From the NCBI GenBank assembly GCA_020048635.1, contig JAIFMF010000132.1, positions 1 to 46,930 of the forward strand: a DNA stretch of 46,930 nucleotides, given 5' to 3'. This DNA is from Desulfobacula sp. GTDB lineage: Bacteria > Desulfobacterota > Desulfobacteria > Desulfobacterales > Desulfobacteraceae. Shown here one piece after another: positions 27,801 to 37,746 of the stretch. Position numbers and translations under genes: made by a program. The number at the start of each line of letters is the position of its first letter. Within the stretch, counting starts at the first letter, position 1. Under the pieces are notes generated by a model that was not told where the DNA came from, searched no databases, and was given only the letters and a program-made list of their open reading frames with translations.

Positions 27801-30800
27801 TTATTTTGAAACGAATGAAGGATGCCATCCGGGACAACAATAAAATATTCGGTGTGATCAATTCCATTGGGTCAAGTTCCGATGGCAAAGGAAAAGCCAT
27901 TGCCGCACCCAATCCCAAAGGCCAGGTCTTAAGTGTGGAACGGTGTTTTGAAAATATTCGTCCGGGAATAAGGCCTGAAGATATCGGATTTATTGAAGCC
28001 CACGGCACATCCACCACCATTGGGGATCAGGCAGAGCTTGAAACCTTGAATGCGTTGTATAAAAATGCAAAAGCCGGTATCAGTTCAATCAAATCCCAGA
28101 TCGGCCATCTTCTGGGATGCGCGGGATCGGCAGGACTCTTAAAAGCCCTTTTGGCCGTCAACAAAGGCATTCTTCCCCCCAATGGCCAATTTGAAAAACT
28201 TTCAAAGAATCACGATTTGGCAACATCTTCACTGTTTGTTGTTAAAGATGCAGAAGATTGGCAGATCAAAGGCAATGCATCGAGAAAAGCCGCTGTTTCT
28301 TCCTATGGGTTTGGCGGCATTAATTATCATATGGTGGTTGAACAGATGACCGATCAGTACCAGGTGCTTACCCGGGATATTTTTTCAGACCCATCTTACG
28401 ATTTTAATGATGACCGGATTGTGGTGGCCGGTCTCGGAGTTTTTCTGCCCGGAGCAAAAAATACCGAGGAATTCTGGGAAAAACTTCAGTCAGGCAAAAA
28501 GCAATTGTCTGATATCCCGCTTGCTCACTTTGACAATGACACTTATGCAAATCTTGATAAAAAATCTTTTTACCGGCTGCCCAAGGTAAAGGCAGGGGTC
28601 GTAAAGGATTATAAGTTCAACAATCTGAAATACCGGATGCCGCCCATGATGGTGAAATCCATTGAACGAGGCCAGATTTTTGGTCTTGAAGCAGCCAATG
28701 AGGCACTTGAAAATTCAGGCCTTCTGAAGGCGCTGAAGCCCGCCAATAAGGTGGGGGTAATCCTTGGAACCATTGCAGGCGAGCGGCAGAGTAAAAATAT
28801 CATCCGAGTACGTAAACAGTTTATCGGCAATATCATTAAAAATTGTCAACTGCTTGATCCTGAAAAGCGAACCCGGCTTTCAGAGAAGCTGGTTGACGCT
28901 ATCCGCAAAGCAATTCCGGAAAATAATGAGGATACAACCCCAGGCCTCTTGTCCAATATCATCTCCGGCCGGATCGCCAATTATTTCGGACTGAACGGGG
29001 CCAATTACGTGATTGATGCGTCCTGCGCGTCTGCCTTTATCGCCATGAGAAATGCCGTAAGGAATTTGAAGCAGAAAGACCTTGATTTTGTTCTGGCTGG
29101 CGGGGTGGACTGCAACCTTTATCCTGCGGTGCTCATGGCTTTCAAACGCCTTGGACTTTTATCGGAAAGCGACTGCAATTTCTTCGATTCCAGGGCAGAT
29201 GGGTATGTCATGGGAGAGGGCGCTGCCATTCATATGATCACCACCTATAAAAAAGCCCGTGAATACAATATGGAAATACTGGGTGAGATCAATGACTGTG
29301 CCGTTCGCTCCAGTGTGCCGGATCACCTTCTGGCCCCATCGGAACAGACCTTTGTGTCCACCATCAACGAAGCTTATTATAAAAGCGGTATCCGGAAACA
29401 GGAGATCAGCCACCTGGATCTGTTTGCATTTTCCAATATTTTCGGCGACATGGTTGAAAAACAGGTGATTGAGCAGTGCTTTGATCATGAAATGCACTGC
29501 GGAAACATCAAATCCCAGTTCGGATATTTCAAGGCGGCCAACCCGGCTGTGGCCATGGCCAAGCTTATGCTCATGAACAAAAATGGGAAAATTCTGAAAG
29601 ATTTTAATTATGACCCCGAACACTCCATCCTGAATGATTGCAAGGTTCTGAAACCGGCCCGGCAAATGAGGGTCAGACAAAAGGGCCGTCCTTTCCGGTT
29701 TGCAGCCAATGTCAACGGGATCGGCGGCAATCACTGCCACATGATTATGAGTGCATTACCGAGCATACTTGAAACAAAACATCCGGTTGTACAAGCAGAA
29801 TTCAAAAAAGCGGCCGGGGATGATATCGTATTGATGGATCATGCTTATTCTTCCGATGGCAGGGGGAAAAAACAGAGAATTGTAGCCCTTCTTTCCGGCC
29901 AGGGCGCCCAGAGAAGCCGGATGATGAAAGATCTGTTTGAAAAAGACGCCCATATCCGGATGATCATGGAGAAAGGAGAAAGCATCTTTGTTGAACAAAG
30001 GGGATATTCTCTATTGGATATGATGTTCGGCACGGATGAGACCATCCACTCCACCCAGAACACTCAGCCGGCGGTCTTCCTTTCTTCTGCTGCTGTTTAC
30101 AGCCGTCTGGCCCGGGAAGGATTTTCCCCGGATTATTATATTGGTCACAGTGTGGGGGAGTACACCGCCCTTTTCTGCAGCGGGATGCTGTCCTTTGCCG
30201 ATGCCATGCGTCTTGTCATCAAACGCTCTGATCTCATGTATGAAGCGACGTTAAAGGTGCCGGGAAAGATCATGGTGGTATTTAAAAATGAAAAGGAAAC
30301 AGAGAACCTGATCAGGAAATCCTTTGTTTCCAATATTTATATCACCAATAAAAATAGTGAAAAGCAGACCGCTGTATCCGGACAGTCAGACGATATTGAA
30401 AAATTCTGTAGTTTTGTGACCCAGCAGGAGGTATTCTATAAAAAATTGAATCTGACCGGGGCCTTTCATACCCCATTGCTGACTGAAGCATCATCTGAAC
30501 TGAGAAAATTTTTGGATACCCTGACCTTTAATGATACCCGGTTTGGCAGAATCATATCCAATACCCATGCAAAGCCATATCCGGAAAGAGTGGAAGACGT
30601 AAAAGACCTTCTGGCAAGACAAATCATATCTCCTGTTGAATTCATCAAATCTATTGAAGAAGTCTATGTATCCGGACGGACCCATTTTATTGAGATTGGA
30701 CCGTCCAGACTTCTGGTTAATCTTTTAAAGGATATTAATATTGTTGACTACGGCACGGTGGTATCCGTGGATGCAAAGATCGGGGAAGTCAAATCCTTTG

Positions 30801-33800
30801 AAGCCTGCAGAAAATATCTTCTGGACTTGAATGCTGTTTTTGAACCGGCAAAAGCCTTGATGATTCAGGCGAACCCCCCTGAGCAAAAAGAAGCGCTGCC
30901 CAGAATACAACCCAGTGAAGATTTTGAAACTTTCAAGCTCAACAATCAGGCTCTCATTGACCAGATTCTTTACAAGGAATACCAGCTTCAGAAACGCGAA
31001 ACTGCCATTGAAGCCATGGAACGGTACAATTTCAATACCGGTCGGGTATTGATTTCCGGCGTATCCGTGGGGCTTCCCGGCAAAACGCGGCGTGTTTTTG
31101 CAACAGATAATTTTGATGCCATTTTAAATGGTGAAAATTTTATCGACCTTCTGAGCGCGGAAGCCATGGAAGGATTTACCGATAAAAACATCACCAAGCT
31201 TTATAAACAGCCGGATGGAAATGCAAGATTTGTCCAGATCACAAAAACCGAAGATGTCATCCATCTGGCGGGTCAGCTCGGATATTTTAACCTGAATGAC
31301 GAATACGGCATCAAGGAACAATACGATATCAGTATGGCCATCGGTATCGCAGCCGGGATTGAAGCATTGAAGGATGCCAATATCCCCCTGGTGATGCAGT
31401 ATAAGAAAATGAAAGACGGGAAAACCTTTATCCCCGACGGGTTTGCCCTTCCCGAGGAAATGCAGGAAGAAACCGGGGTCATTATCACCTCTTTGTGGCC
31501 CAATGGTGAAACCTTGATTTCAGAGCTGGAAAAATATTATTATGAAAAAATGTTTTTAAAACCCTATGAAGAATTTGAAAACATCTATTATTTCCTCATG
31601 GAAAAAATTAAAGAAATTGAAATCAAAGAGCAATTGACGGAATGGTTTTTCAAGGCAAAATCAAGAAAGCGCAATGATTTTGGAACCTATAAATTTGACC
31701 GGGATTTTCTGGCCAACGCCTGCCCCCTGGGATCAGCCCATCTTGCCATGATTATCAAGGCCAAAGGCCCCAATACCCTGGTCAGTTCCGCCTGTGCTTC
31801 CACCACCCTTGCCATCGGCATTGCCGAAGACTGGATCAGGGTCGGGCGGTGCAAACGTGTCCTGGTAGTGGGTGGTGAAAATGCAACCTCACCGCTACAG
31901 GGCCAGTGGGTGGGATCAGGCTTTCTTGCCCTGGGTGCGGCCACCATTAAAAAACGGGTATCGGAAGCGGCCAAACCCTTTGATGAGGATCGGAACGGCA
32001 CCATCCTAGGGTCCGGCGCCGTCGGTCTTGTCATCGAGAGTGAAAGCTGCGCAAAAAAAAGAGGAATGAACGGGCAATGCGAGATTCTTGGAACCCATAT
32101 CGCCAATTCTGCCTATCACACCTATAATATCGATGTTCCCCATATGTCCCGGGAGATGAATAAATTTATCTCAAAGATTGAAAAACAGAATAACCTTAAA
32201 AAAGACGATTATGCAGACAAACTTTTGTTCATGTCCCATGAAACCTATACCCCGGCCCGGGGAGGCAGCGCAGATGCCGAAGTAACGGCGCTTGAAGCTG
32301 CTTTTGCCGGTCATCTGAGCAGTATCTGCATCTCCAATACCAAGGGGTTTACGGGCCATACCCTGGGCGCTGCCATTGAAGATGTTGTCCTGGTTAAGGC
32401 ACTTCAGAAAAGAAAAGCTCCACCCATTGCGAATCTTAAAAAAATACCCGAGCATTTCAAAAAACTCAATTTTTCAGGCCAGGAGAAAATTACATCTGAG
32501 TATGGTCTTCACCTGGCTGCGGGGTTTGGGTCTCATTTTGCTTTCATGTTTGTCAAACGCATCGAGGAAACTGTAGTTGAGGGAAATACCCGATATCAGG
32601 CCTGGTTGAAAGAAATAACCGGATCTGAGCATCCAGAGCTCAAGGTGATTGACAATACCCTTTGTGCTGTAGCCGGAGGTGAAGCCCTGCCAGTTAAGGC
32701 AACGAAACCGGTTACGGTGGAAGAACCAATAAAAAGATCGGATATTCCGGCTATGCCGACGCCTCCCGCAGCAACAGCCGTGGTGAGAAAGGCTCTCCCT
32801 GAGAAAATGACAGAACCGGTTGTGATCAGGCCTGCTGTGCCGGTCGGGACGGACATATTAAATACCATAAAAACCATTATTGCCGAGCAGACCGGATATG
32901 CAGCGGATATGCTGGAAGACGGCCTGGATCTTGAGGCGGATCTCGGTATCGATACGGTAAAACAGGTGGAAATCTTTGCCAAGATTTCAGCCGTTTTTGG
33001 TTTTCCTGTGCCGGACGATTTAAAACTCCGGGACCTGAATACCATTGCGAGACTTGGGGATTATATTCATAAAAGACTTGGATCAGATGATGCAAAAGAG
33101 ATTGTCGATGAACGACCAGCAGAACTTGTTCAGGATTTCGGGGAAGCCACGGCCATCATCAGAAATGTAATAGCCGAACAGACCGGATATGCGGCTGACA
33201 TGCTGGAAGAAGGGCTCGATCTTGAGGCAGACCTAGGGATTGATACAGTGAAGCAGGTTGAGATTTTCGCCAAGATTGCATCTCATTTTGGATTATCCGT
33301 ACCGGATGATTTAAAACTCCGGGATCTGAACACCATATCGAGACTGGCGGAATATATCAACAACCGGGTAGGAGCTGATCAGGCACAAAAGAAGGAAAGT
33401 GATGCACCCCATGAAAGCGGAAAGGATGTTCAGAAATCCGATTCTCTGGTTTTTTCTGTTGGAACCGATGAATATCCTGATCCCTGTTCACCGATTAAGC
33501 GCCTCATCGTGAGAACCAGGGAAACCACAATCCCAGAGCTTTCCAGGACAGATTTTAAAGGCAAAAAAATCATGGTATCCCTTGACAGCCATGGATTTGC
33601 AAAGAAGATCATTGAAAAAATCAAACAGAAAAAAGGCGAGGTCATCACCATCGGCAGCAAAGGTGCAGACTTTGAGTTTGATCTCACAGATGTGAAACTG
33701 ACGGAAAAACAGGTGGAGGAATTTAAAAAGGGTTACCCTGATGTCAGCGGTTTTATCCATCTGTCACCCCTTGATTATTATTTTGACGCAAAAGACCAGA

Positions 33801-35968
33801 AAGGCGATTCAGATGAATCTTTGAATACAACCATCAAATCCGTGTTCGTGATCCTGAAATCCATGTTCGACACTTTTAATCAAAAAGAAACCTTTATCGG
33901 AACCATGTCCTTTGATTCCGTGGTCTTTCCCTATATGGATGGCTGTGGTGATATCCACCCCATGTTTGGAGGCCTTTCAGGGCTTTTAAAAACCGCTAAC
34001 AAGGAATTGCCGGATACCAGGGTCAAGGTGGTTGATTTTTCAGACAAGGATCCTAAAAAGAACATCAACGCCATTACTGACCTTTTCTTAAATGAACTCA
34101 TGTCCAACGATACAAGGGTAGAGGTGGGATACAGAAATAAAAAACGGTATGTTCTTTCCATGAAGCCATCCATTGCGGATAGAACCCAGAAGATTGTTTC
34201 AGAAAAGGATACCCTTTTGGTCACAGGCGGTGCCGGTGGGATTACCTATGAGATTATCAAAAAAGTGGTTGAAAAATATAAGATCAATCTCATTATCCTC
34301 GATATCAACGATATCTACAGCACCGACCCCAAATACCTGGATAAGGCCTCGACCGGCGCCGACCTCATGGCAAAACTCAGGGATGATCTGCCCGGCGTCA
34401 AGCCCGTTGAAATTAAAAGGGCTCTTGACCGTCTCATGCGGGTGCGCCAGTCCATAGACAATATAGAGTTTTTGAAGTCTCAAGGCGTCCATGTGGATTA
34501 TAATTGTGTGGATGTCACCCATGCCGCAGATGTAAAGGCGGTTGTGGACAAATATGACAGAATCGACGGGATTTTCCATGCTGCAGGCATGGAGATGAGT
34601 CAGTTCATTGCCAAAAAGGAACTCTGGTCCTTTGAACTGGTGGTGGATGTTAAGGTCAAAGGAATGAGAAACCTCCTGGCGGCTTTTAAAGACAGGGATT
34701 ACAAATATTTCTTCACCTTTTCGTCGGTTACGGCCCGATTTGGAAATGAGGGTCAGGTGGATTATACAGCAGCCAATGACTATCTTGGAAAGACCTTATT
34801 CCACCAGAGACAGATCCATCCGGACAGGACATATAAGGTTTATGCCTGGACTGCCTGGGGCGGCGTGGGCATGGCTACCAACCCCACGGTTAAAGCTGTT
34901 CTTGAGGAAAGGGGAATCCAGTTCCTGCCCATGGAACAGGGAGTCAAATTCTTCATGGCCGATCTTCTGGATAAGACCGAATCCGAGATGGTATTTTCCG
35001 GTCTGGATTATTCCTTTGACCGGGACGGCCTTCTGGGTGATCCGGGAAATACCGAATTTCCATTCCTCGATACCCCGGTGGAAAAAACTTCAATCGGCAT
35101 GACCTATTCACGGGTATTGGATATTGAAAGGGATGTTTTCCTCCATGACCACACCATGGGAGATGTGCCTCTTTTCCTTGGATCCACAGGTGTTGAAACC
35201 ATGGCAGAAGCAGCAAAATCTATGTCCGAAGATAATAAATTTTTTGTGGAATTGACCGATTTCCAGATTCCCTATGCCATCAAGCTTCTTAAAGGGCGTC
35301 CCAAAGAGCTTCTGATTTCCGGGGAGAAACAGGCGGACGGTTGTCTGAATTGCAAGATCACATCACTTTTTAAGAGCCCGCAAGGGGTTGTCATGGGAGA
35401 GCCTAAACTTCATTATGAAGGTCGGTATCGATTTGACGACAAACCCTTGAAATCCAAAAAAATAAAACTGCCGCCATTCAGGCCGGTTTCATTTGAAGGG
35501 GATGTTGAAACCCTGGTGTATCATCCGCGAAGGTTGTTCATGTTCGGTCTTTTTGGAACCATCACGGATATCAATTCCTTTGATGGAGAGACATTGATCA
35601 CAACTGTGGAAGACAGGAGTAAAAAAGAATTCTTCAAAGGGGAGGCAAATCCTGATTTTGTAGCAGCGCCTGTTCTGGTCGATGCCATGTTCCAGACCGG
35701 CGGGCTTCTGGAGTTCTTTACGACTTCAAGAACAGTTCTGCCGTTTAAAATAAAATCCTTGAAATTTTTCAGGAATGTTGAAAAACAAACACCTTATTAT
35801 TGCATTACACAAAAGAAGGCTTCCGGGGAGGAAACCAATACCTACAACCTGACCTTGGTGGACAAATCCGGTGTGGTCTTTATTGAGGTGGCTGGTTTTG
35901 AAATGGTGAAACTCAATCGTCTTGATCCGGAAGATGAGATCAAGGGCCTTGTTGAGTTTACTGTCTGA
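24887..35968 (+). CDS. Giant Pfa/PKS-like multidomain synthase, 3693 residues
   Basis: Domains in order: degenerate NPD-type barrel (about 1-215; Lys140 where His is expected); PfaD/nitronate-monooxygenase-like barrel, a likely enoyl reductase (about 330-640; QGPMAN, His468 in AGGHVG); KS1 (about 690-1155; Cys903, His1039, His1074); KS2 (about 1175-1640; Cys1380, but Phe1513 and Tyr1547 replace both His); AT (about 1660-1970; Ser1755 in GHSVGEY); KS3 (about 2050-2585; Cys2303, His2451, His2491); two carrier domains with Thr2690 and Thr2787 at the usual phosphopantetheine Ser; KR (about 3100-3390; TGGAGGIT, Tyr3293); double-hotdog DH (about 3400-3693; His3422, Asp3599). No thioesterase is seen. 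The set could build a reduced or polyunsaturated acyl chain iteratively, as Pfa secondary-lipid synthases do, but all in one chain. The ATG follows GGAG with 8-base spacing. The product is unknown. Confidence 0.93.
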   Translation: MIRRILNSRLPLMVYNPVKVFDVTYFNEIYTAGALPVLDTEFLTHEEILQRALQLSKEQISFGIRLFSHDRDLVEKIKEKQMINLDLIICPLSKSDRLADFSHFSETKIVLEIKDIHINDKIKEISPHALILKGNEAGGKVSKYSSFILMQWYLKNTEYPVFIHGGVGKYTATGMFAAGVSGVVMDSQLLMADEAPVSKNFKALLGMLDENDSTDITYNGDDIYRVFAKLGTKIVKDLKINAVELGTDPSGKEKLYDIIAAEMTACDREDAQFIQSLFYLGQDGVFAKDFVKDSTRLGDIISGFFKTIGENLNLIDSHDPVKPGTAFAKDQGTKFPLIQGPMANISDSSEFANKVLEHGALPFFAVGSLPEFLADKMLKDGSEKVPVFGAGLVGIEAFNPMVKKHLEMVKKYKAPYALFAGGNPSQVAELEKAGTKTYLHTPSVSMMENAIKSGCRRFIFEGGEAGGHVGALSSMVLWEDAIATLMNKNYDIKGLYLVFAGGIATCFASFFISGLASFLAARGAKIGIQVGTAYLFADEIVETKCMKSQYRDIIIEQNETMVIGKSLGLASRTAPTDFARMMVETEAEMIRNKESLENRKRAFEKKNIGSLLIGAKGFLPDFKNPGPEHYTWFDDEAHREKGNFLVGDGLAFFDGPVTIKKIHDKFFETKATLYRNLNFLEIFSSLKNKINDEIAVVGVGCTLPDAHDPETLWENILNKQYSISPMPASRFDYELYYDPDRSVEDKTYTTLAGHIDDFKFDFDRFGYDEGKEKRLSRSQKMVLQTAYKAVENAGLLGENNRLACDDPSRTAVIIATCLSNELGNSLQLKYWYPELVSMMEKTDEYQALIDPEKEMVKQVLMEGIEGENKGYDPVHGILLNIEASRIASHLGVRGANYIVDAACASSVTALEAATGELLSGDHDQVIVGGVNTHLAPESFIGFAKMGTLSSVGSYPFDERADGFILGEGSVIFILKRMKDAIRDNNKIFGVINSIGSSSDGKGKAIAAPNPKGQVLSVERCFENIRPGIRPEDIGFIEAHGTSTTIGDQAELETLNALYKNAKAGISSIKSQIGHLLGCAGSAGLLKALLAVNKGILPPNGQFEKLSKNHDLATSSLFVVKDAEDWQIKGNASRKAAVSSYGFGGINYHMVVEQMTDQYQVLTRDIFSDPSYDFNDDRIVVAGLGVFLPGAKNTEEFWEKLQSGKKQLSDIPLAHFDNDTYANLDKKSFYRLPKVKAGVVKDYKFNNLKYRMPPMMVKSIERGQIFGLEAANEALENSGLLKALKPANKVGVILGTIAGERQSKNIIRVRKQFIGNIIKNCQLLDPEKRTRLSEKLVDAIRKAIPENNEDTTPGLLSNIISGRIANYFGLNGANYVIDASCASAFIAMRNAVRNLKQKDLDFVLAGGVDCNLYPAVLMAFKRLGLLSESDCNFFDSRADGYVMGEGAAIHMITTYKKAREYNMEILGEINDCAVRSSVPDHLLAPSEQTFVSTINEAYYKSGIRKQEISHLDLFAFSNIFGDMVEKQVIEQCFDHEMHCGNIKSQFGYFKAANPAVAMAKLMLMNKNGKILKDFNYDPEHSILNDCKVLKPARQMRVRQKGRPFRFAANVNGIGGNHCHMIMSALPSILETKHPVVQAEFKKAAGDDIVLMDHAYSSDGRGKKQRIVALLSGQGAQRSRMMKDLFEKDAHIRMIMEKGESIFVEQRGYSLLDMMFGTDETIHSTQNTQPAVFLSSAAVYSRLAREGFSPDYYIGHSVGEYTALFCSGMLSFADAMRLVIKRSDLMYEATLKVPGKIMVVFKNEKETENLIRKSFVSNIYITNKNSEKQTAVSGQSDDIEKFCSFVTQQEVFYKKLNLTGAFHTPLLTEASSELRKFLDTLTFNDTRFGRIISNTHAKPYPERVEDVKDLLARQIISPVEFIKSIEEVYVSGRTHFIEIGPSRLLVNLLKDINIVDYGTVVSVDAKIGEVKSFEACRKYLLDLNAVFEPAKALMIQANPPEQKEALPRIQPSEDFETFKLNNQALIDQILYKEYQLQKRETAIEAMERYNFNTGRVLISGVSVGLPGKTRRVFATDNFDAILNGENFIDLLSAEAMEGFTDKNITKLYKQPDGNARFVQITKTEDVIHLAGQLGYFNLNDEYGIKEQYDISMAIGIAAGIEALKDANIPLVMQYKKMKDGKTFIPDGFALPEEMQEETGVIITSLWPNGETLISELEKYYYEKMFLKPYEEFENIYYFLMEKIKEIEIKEQLTEWFFKAKSRKRNDFGTYKFDRDFLANACPLGSAHLAMIIKAKGPNTLVSSACASTTLAIGIAEDWIRVGRCKRVLVVGGENATSPLQGQWVGSGFLALGAATIKKRVSEAAKPFDEDRNGTILGSGAVGLVIESESCAKKRGMNGQCEILGTHIANSAYHTYNIDVPHMSREMNKFISKIEKQNNLKKDDYADKLLFMSHETYTPARGGSADAEVTALEAAFAGHLSSICISNTKGFTGHTLGAAIEDVVLVKALQKRKAPPIANLKKIPEHFKKLNFSGQEKITSEYGLHLAAGFGSHFAFMFVKRIEETVVEGNTRYQAWLKEITGSEHPELKVIDNTLCAVAGGEALPVKATKPVTVEEPIKRSDIPAMPTPPAATAVVRKALPEKMTEPVVIRPAVPVGTDILNTIKTIIAEQTGYAADMLEDGLDLEADLGIDTVKQVEIFAKISAVFGFPVPDDLKLRDLNTIARLGDYIHKRLGSDDAKEIVDERPAELVQDFGEATAIIRNVIAEQTGYAADMLEEGLDLEADLGIDTVKQVEIFAKIASHFGLSVPDDLKLRDLNTISRLAEYINNRVGADQAQKKESDAPHESGKDVQKSDSLVFSVGTDEYPDPCSPIKRLIVRTRETTIPELSRTDFKGKKIMVSLDSHGFAKKIIEKIKQKKGEVITIGSKGADFEFDLTDVKLTEKQVEEFKKGYPDVSGFIHLSPLDYYFDAKDQKGDSDESLNTTIKSVFVILKSMFDTFNQKETFIGTMSFDSVVFPYMDGCGDIHPMFGGLSGLLKTANKELPDTRVKVVDFSDKDPKKNINAITDLFLNELMSNDTRVEVGYRNKKRYVLSMKPSIADRTQKIVSEKDTLLVTGGAGGITYEIIKKVVEKYKINLIILDINDIYSTDPKYLDKASTGADLMAKLRDDLPGVKPVEIKRALDRLMRVRQSIDNIEFLKSQGVHVDYNCVDVTHAADVKAVVDKYDRIDGIFHAAGMEMSQFIAKKELWSFELVVDVKVKGMRNLLAAFKDRDYKYFFTFSSVTARFGNEGQVDYTAANDYLGKTLFHQRQIHPDRTYKVYAWTAWGGVGMATNPTVKAVLEERGIQFLPMEQGVKFFMADLLDKTESEMVFSGLDYSFDRDGLLGDPGNTEFPFLDTPVEKTSIGMTYSRVLDIERDVFLHDHTMGDVPLFLGSTGVETMAEAAKSMSEDNKFFVELTDFQIPYAIKLLKGRPKELLISGEKQADGCLNCKITSLFKSPQGVVMGEPKLHYEGRYRFDDKPLKSKKIKLPPFRPVSFEGDVETLVYHPRRLFMFGLFGTITDINSFDGETLITTVEDRSKKEFFKGEANPDFVAAPVLVDAMFQTGGLLEFFTTSRTVLPFKIKSLKFFRNVEKQTPYYCITQKKASGEETNTYNLTLVDKSGVVFIEVAGFEMVKLNRLDPEDEIKGLVEFTV

Positions 35969-36011
35969 CCATAAGACAGGTTGGGTCCGATTTCAAAAAG
36001 GGAGTGAAAAT

Positions 36012-36036
36012 AAAAAAGACATAGGATGTCTTTTTT
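36012..36036. terminator. Bidirectional terminator between the giant synthase and the next activator
   Basis: A perfect 11-bp stem, AAAAAAGACAT (36012-36022) with ATGTCTTTTTT (36026-36036), around an AGG loop. It has an A-tract on the left and a T-tract on the right, and it slightly overlaps the stop codon of the minus-strand activator. Confidence 0.85.
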
Positions 36037-37435
36037 ATTTTTTAAAATTCTTTTTATTCAACCCATACCGGGTAATCAACCGATTCAACTGACGGGTGGT
36101 GATGTCGGCCTTTTGAGCCGCCAGGTTGATTTTTCCCTTTGTCTGGCCCAGCAGAGCAGTCAGGTATGATTTTTCGAATGCTTCAACGGCTACCTGCCTC
36201 GCCTGTGCAAGGGTTGTGGGGTTTCTTTCAGACAGGGTATAATAGGTTTCACAGTGTTTGACCATTTCCGGCGGGAAATTCTGGGCCGTCAATGTGGAAG
36301 AATTTTCAAGGATACAGGCCCGTTCCAGAATATTTTCAAGTTCACGAATATTGCCGGGCCATTCGTATTGTGTAAAGCCTTCAATGACGGAGGGGTGAAG
36401 GCCATCAATACCTTTTCCATATTTGGCATTCAGTTTTTTTAAAAACACTTCCGTCAGATTGGGCAGATCCTCTATGCGCTCTTTCAGCAAGGGAATCTGA
36501 ATTGGAAAGATATTGAGCCGGTAGTAAAGATCTTTTCGAAAGGTGCCTTTCTGCACCAGCTCTGCAAGATCTGAATTGGTGGCGGCTATGATCCTGACAT
36601 CCGAATTCAGCAGTGCTCCACCGCCCAATCGGCTGAAGGTGCCGTCCTGAAGGACCTGGAGCAGTTTAATCTGGGCGGAAGCGGTAATGGTTCCGATTTC
36701 ATCAAGGAAAATAGTCCCTCCTCTTGCCATTTCAAATTTTCCGGGTTTGCGCCTGTCAGCGCCTGTAAATGCCCCTTTTTCATGGCCAAAGAGTTCACTT
36801 TCAATCAAGGTGTCCGGTATTGCGCCGCAATGGACTGAAATAAACGGCTCTTCAGATCGCTGGCTGTGCCAGTGAACAAGTCTTGCCAGCATTCCTTTTC
36901 CCGTCCCGGTATCCCCAAGCAGAAGAACGGTGGCGATGGTTGGAGATACAGACCGGATGCTCTCATATATTTTTTTCATCTTCGGGTTTTTTGACCGGAT
37001 AATTTCAAGCCATTCTGTTTTCCAGAAATGGTCCCTGAGATAATCGAGTTCAAAGTCCCTTGAAAGTGTCCTGTCCAATGAGTCTAAAAGGAGCCGAACC
37101 TCATTCTCTTCAATGGGATAGGTGAGGTATCCGGCGGCTCCGTCATTTACCGCTTTTACAGCCCATTCAACCTGTTCTTTGGCACAAAGGACGACAAACT
37201 GGACAAAAGAATTTGTTTTTGTAAACGGGTTTTTTAGAAAATTTGAGGCACTGGTTCCCTGAGTCTGTTCAAGAAGATTGAGATCCGCAATGATCAGGTC
37301 AAAGGGATAAGTATTCTGCAATACGGTTGCAGTTTCAATGTCTTTTGCATATTTTGGAGTATGGGTTTCGGAAACTACCTGGGAGATCAGGTTGAAATCA
37401 TTTACCCGGGTGGATAGAACCAGAATTTCTCTCAT
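36035..37435 (-). CDS. Sigma-54-dependent activator with degenerate receiver domain
   Basis: 466 residues in NtrC layout. The receiver-like domain (about 1-120) keeps an aspartate at the phosphoacceptor position (Asp51, FDLIIADLN). It lacks the acidic pair near the N-terminus, and the conserved Lys is Tyr106 (LTYP), so ordinary phosphorylation is doubtful. The AAA+ domain is intact: GDTGTGKG (174-181), KGAFTGA (220-226), LDEIG and a final Fis-like helix-turn-helix ([19 protein letters not shown]). No kinase gene is adjacent. It converges on the giant synthase gene and is one of three sigma-54 activators within 17 kb; whether it regulates the synthase is unproven. Confidence 0.9.
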   Translation of the reverse strand: MREILVLSTRVNDFNLISQVVSETHTPKYAKDIETATVLQNTYPFDLIIADLNLLEQTQGTSASNFLKNPFTKTNSFVQFVVLCAKEQVEWAVKAVNDGAAGYLTYPIEENEVRLLLDSLDRTLSRDFELDYLRDHFWKTEWLEIIRSKNPKMKKIYESIRSVSPTIATVLLLGDTGTGKGMLARLVHWHSQRSEEPFISVHCGAIPDTLIESELFGHEKGAFTGADRRKPGKFEMARGGTIFLDEIGTITASAQIKLLQVLQDGTFSRLGGGALLNSDVRIIAATNSDLAELVQKGTFRKDLYYRLNIFPIQIPLLKERIEDLPNLTEVFLKKLNAKYGKGIDGLHPSVIEGFTQYEWPGNIRELENILERACILENSSTLTAQNFPPEMVKHCETYYTLSERNPTTLAQARQVAVEAFEKSYLTALLGQTKGKINLAAQKADITTRQLNRLITRYGLNKKNFKK

Positions 37436-37578
37436 GGTGATATTTCAAACATAGCCTTTATTAAGCCTTTTCACAATAACAGGGGTCAGGCTGGAAATTA
37501 ACGAGTATTAGTATCAGTAACAGGCTATGGTGTCAATATAAACCAATTTAAAGAAACACACTGCATCATTTATTGCTA

Positions 37579-37695
37579 TTATTTTATAAGTCCGGTTTTT
37601 TCTTTTTTCTTTTCATCTTTTTCTTTTTTTTTCTCTTTCATGGTTTTAGATGCTTTTTTCTTTTCATCTTTTTTGGTGTTTCTTTCTTTTGACAT
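37579..37695 (-). CDS. Lysine-rich 38-residue small protein
   Basis: A short ORF starting MSKERNTKKDEKKK and ending EKTGLIK, with about half its residues Lys and most others Glu or Asp; two DEKKK-type units repeat. The ribosome site is excellent: AGGAGG, seven bases before the ATG at 37693-37695. That argues it is translated despite its length. It starts 51 bases past the stop of the 80-residue protein on the same strand and could share its sigma-54 promoter. No function is recognised. The low-complexity composition could also arise from an A-rich stretch, so confidence is moderate. Confidence 0.55.
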   Translation of the reverse strand: MSKERNTKKDEKKKASKTMKEKKKEKDEKKKEKTGLIK

Positions 37696-37746
37696 CGTTA
37701 TGCCTCCTGGTTTGAATGATAGAAGTTAAAGATAATTCAAGCGTAT

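Noticed and set aside
37436..37470. Possible sigma-54 promoter for the activator ending at 37435 (AAGGCT and GGCT with GG-N10-GC)
   Set aside because: Only the GG and GC match; the flanking bases fit neither consensus box and it is very close to the start codon.
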